In this document: positions 21,332 through 22,206 of the stretch, one piece after another
Position numbering within the stretch: position 1 is the first letter of the stretch
Layout of the letters: every line of letters begins with the position of its first letter
Assembly (NCBI GenBank): GCA_031288815.1
Contig: JAITQR010000166.1
Location: forward strand, 1-22,206
From: Treponema sp.
Lineage (GTDB): Bacteria > Spirochaetota > Spirochaetia > Treponematales > Breznakiellaceae
DNA length: 22,206 nucleotides
Direction of reading: 5' to 3'
Translations under genes and position numbers: made by a program
The notes under the pieces: generated by a model
Told to the model about the DNA's origin: nothing
Database searches by the model: none
The model's input: only the letters and a program-made list of their open reading frames with translations

Positions 21332-22206
21332 TCAGATTTCTTTTAGATCAACCCTGAGCTGTCCTGAAGGAACTTCCTTTGCCGCTATGATGTCCGGCGT
21401 TTTTCCCTCAACACTCTGTATGTATTTCTGGAGCCGTTCCCGCAGAACCGTTGATAGATCTTTATGAGAGGCAAAGCCTATAAGGTTTTTCTGCTCGTGG
21501 GGATCATGTTCCAGATCATAGAGAAACTCTTCGGTATAGCTTGGAGCCTCATGGTTATTCCAGCCGTCAAGATCCGGCGCGGCGACGCTGTACTTCCAGC
21601 GTTTTGTCCGCACGGCCCTGCCGACCTGGGATTCGCTTATCTGAATGAAGATATCGTCAGGCCAATCCTTGCGGCCGTCCAGAATGGATCTGCCTTCCAT
21701 ATCTTCCGGAACAGGGAACCCCGCGGCGTCCAACAGGGTAGGCGCTACGTCAACAAGGCTCACCAGGTCCGTAATACGGCCCCCTCCGGAAAAACCGGGG
21801 CCGGTTAATGCCATAGGAATCCGAATGGATGCCTCATGGCAGGAACGTTTATATTCGTCATTCCGGGTCTTAAAGTGATTTCCATGATCACTGGTGTATA
21901 AGATGATTGTATTGTCCAGGAGTTCCATGCTGGCTAATGCGTCCATAAGTCTCCCCAAGGCTTCGTCAAGCCGCTTAACCAGACCGTAATATCCCCCCAG
22001 GTGCCGGGCCGACGAGCCCCCCAAAGAGGCAAGGTCTCCAGGAATCCACCGTCCGGTATACCGTTCCCGGTAACCGGGAGGCGGTGGGTAATCATCCACA
22101 TGATTCTGGTGGTGGGGCTCCAGAAAACTAAGAAAGATGAAAAAGGGACGATCCTTTTCCGCCGAGATATAGCGGATGGCCGCATCGGTCAAAGCATCGA
22201 CCCGAT
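21332..22206 (-). CDS. Sulfatase (type I, alkaline phosphatase superfamily), N-terminus outside window
   Basis: About 290 C-terminal residues are visible; the frame is open to the right edge, so the N-terminal part with the formylglycine-forming CxPxR site is not seen. Seen: FFIFLSFLEPHHQNH, the metal-binding TIILYTSDHGNHF motif, a catalytic-site Lys/His segment (YKRSCHEASIRIPMALTGPG), LVSLVDVAPTLLDAAG and the sulfatase-type end DLEHDPHEQKNLIG. It should remove sulfate esters from a glycan or small molecule, cytoplasmic or exported depending on the unseen N-terminus. The substrate is unknown. Removal of sulfate could be another sulfur source but it is separated from the sulfur-type cluster by about 6 kb. 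Confidence 0.9.
   Translation of the reverse strand, partial: RVDALTDAAIRYISAEKDRPFFIFLSFLEPHHQNHVDDYPPPPGYRERYTGRWIPGDLASLGGSSARHLGGYYGLVKRLDEALGRLMDALASMELLDNTIILYTSDHGNHFKTRNDEYKRSCHEASIRIPMALTGPGFSGGGRITDLVSLVDVAPTLLDAAGFPVPEDMEGRSILDGRKDWPDDIFIQISESQVGRAVRTKRWKYSVAAPDLDGWNNHEAPSYTEEFLYDLEHDPHEQKNLIGFASHKDLSTVLRERLQKYIQSVEGKTPDIIAAKEVPSGQLRVDLKEI

Overview
The window (about 22.2 kb, GC-rich coding DNA) looks like a chromosome segment of a spirochaete, most likely a Treponema-type organism from an anaerobic or gut habitat. This host call is an inference from the style of the housekeeping genes (PepV-type dipeptidase, AMMECR1 protein next to murE, a SurE/TPR/NHL-propeller run, bacteriohemerythrin) and from the fact that termite-gut treponemes are known to carry divergent nifH-like genes. 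I could not test it by database search.

Left flank (1-5166). A C-terminal fragment of a repeat-rich, possibly SWIM zinc-finger protein (+) converges on a minus-strand run of an M20/Sapep dipeptidase, murE and an AMMECR1-family gene. A divergent pRiA4b ORF-3-like gene (+) follows. The AMMECR1 and pRiA4b genes start from nearly mirror-image TATACT boxes only 6-7 nt from their ATGs.

Central accessory region (5295-15571, all minus strand, read right to left). A strong promoter at 15543-15571 precedes a NifX/PF02579-like reading frame that lacks its first strand and any normal start codon, then a YezD/DUF2292 gene. A second promoter at 14943-14972 carries palindromic operator-like repeats and leads into an intrinsic terminator inside the leader (14841-14882). 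After it come an SsuABC/TauABC-type importer (permease, ATPase, periplasmic binding protein), a cysteine synthase, a NifB-type radical SAM enzyme, a NifK-like subunit, a NifD-like subunit, a NifH-like Fe protein and an iron-sulfur flavoprotein. The NifD/K-like pair keeps all six P-cluster cysteines and the cofactor cysteine, but the cofactor histidine and several residues needed for N2 reduction are replaced. Together with the sulfur-type neighbours this points to a group IV nitrogenase-like reductase that acts on an imported, probably organosulfur, compound. It is related in concept to methylthio-alkane reductase (MarBHDK), but gene order (B-K-D-H) and companions differ. The CysK-type enzyme would capture the released sulfide or thiol. 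This is the most interesting system in the window.

Right flank (15833-22206). A plus-strand, translationally coupled run holds a galactokinase-like GHMP kinase with an altered sugar loop, SurE, a TPR protein and an exported TPR/beta-propeller/VWA-like protein. A 209-nt spacer packed with nested inverted repeats precedes a bacteriohemerythrin gene. The window ends inside a minus-strand sulfatase whose N-terminal catalytic part lies outside. Short degenerate inverted repeats built on a GCTGTYYCAAAAC core recur in five spacers across the window.
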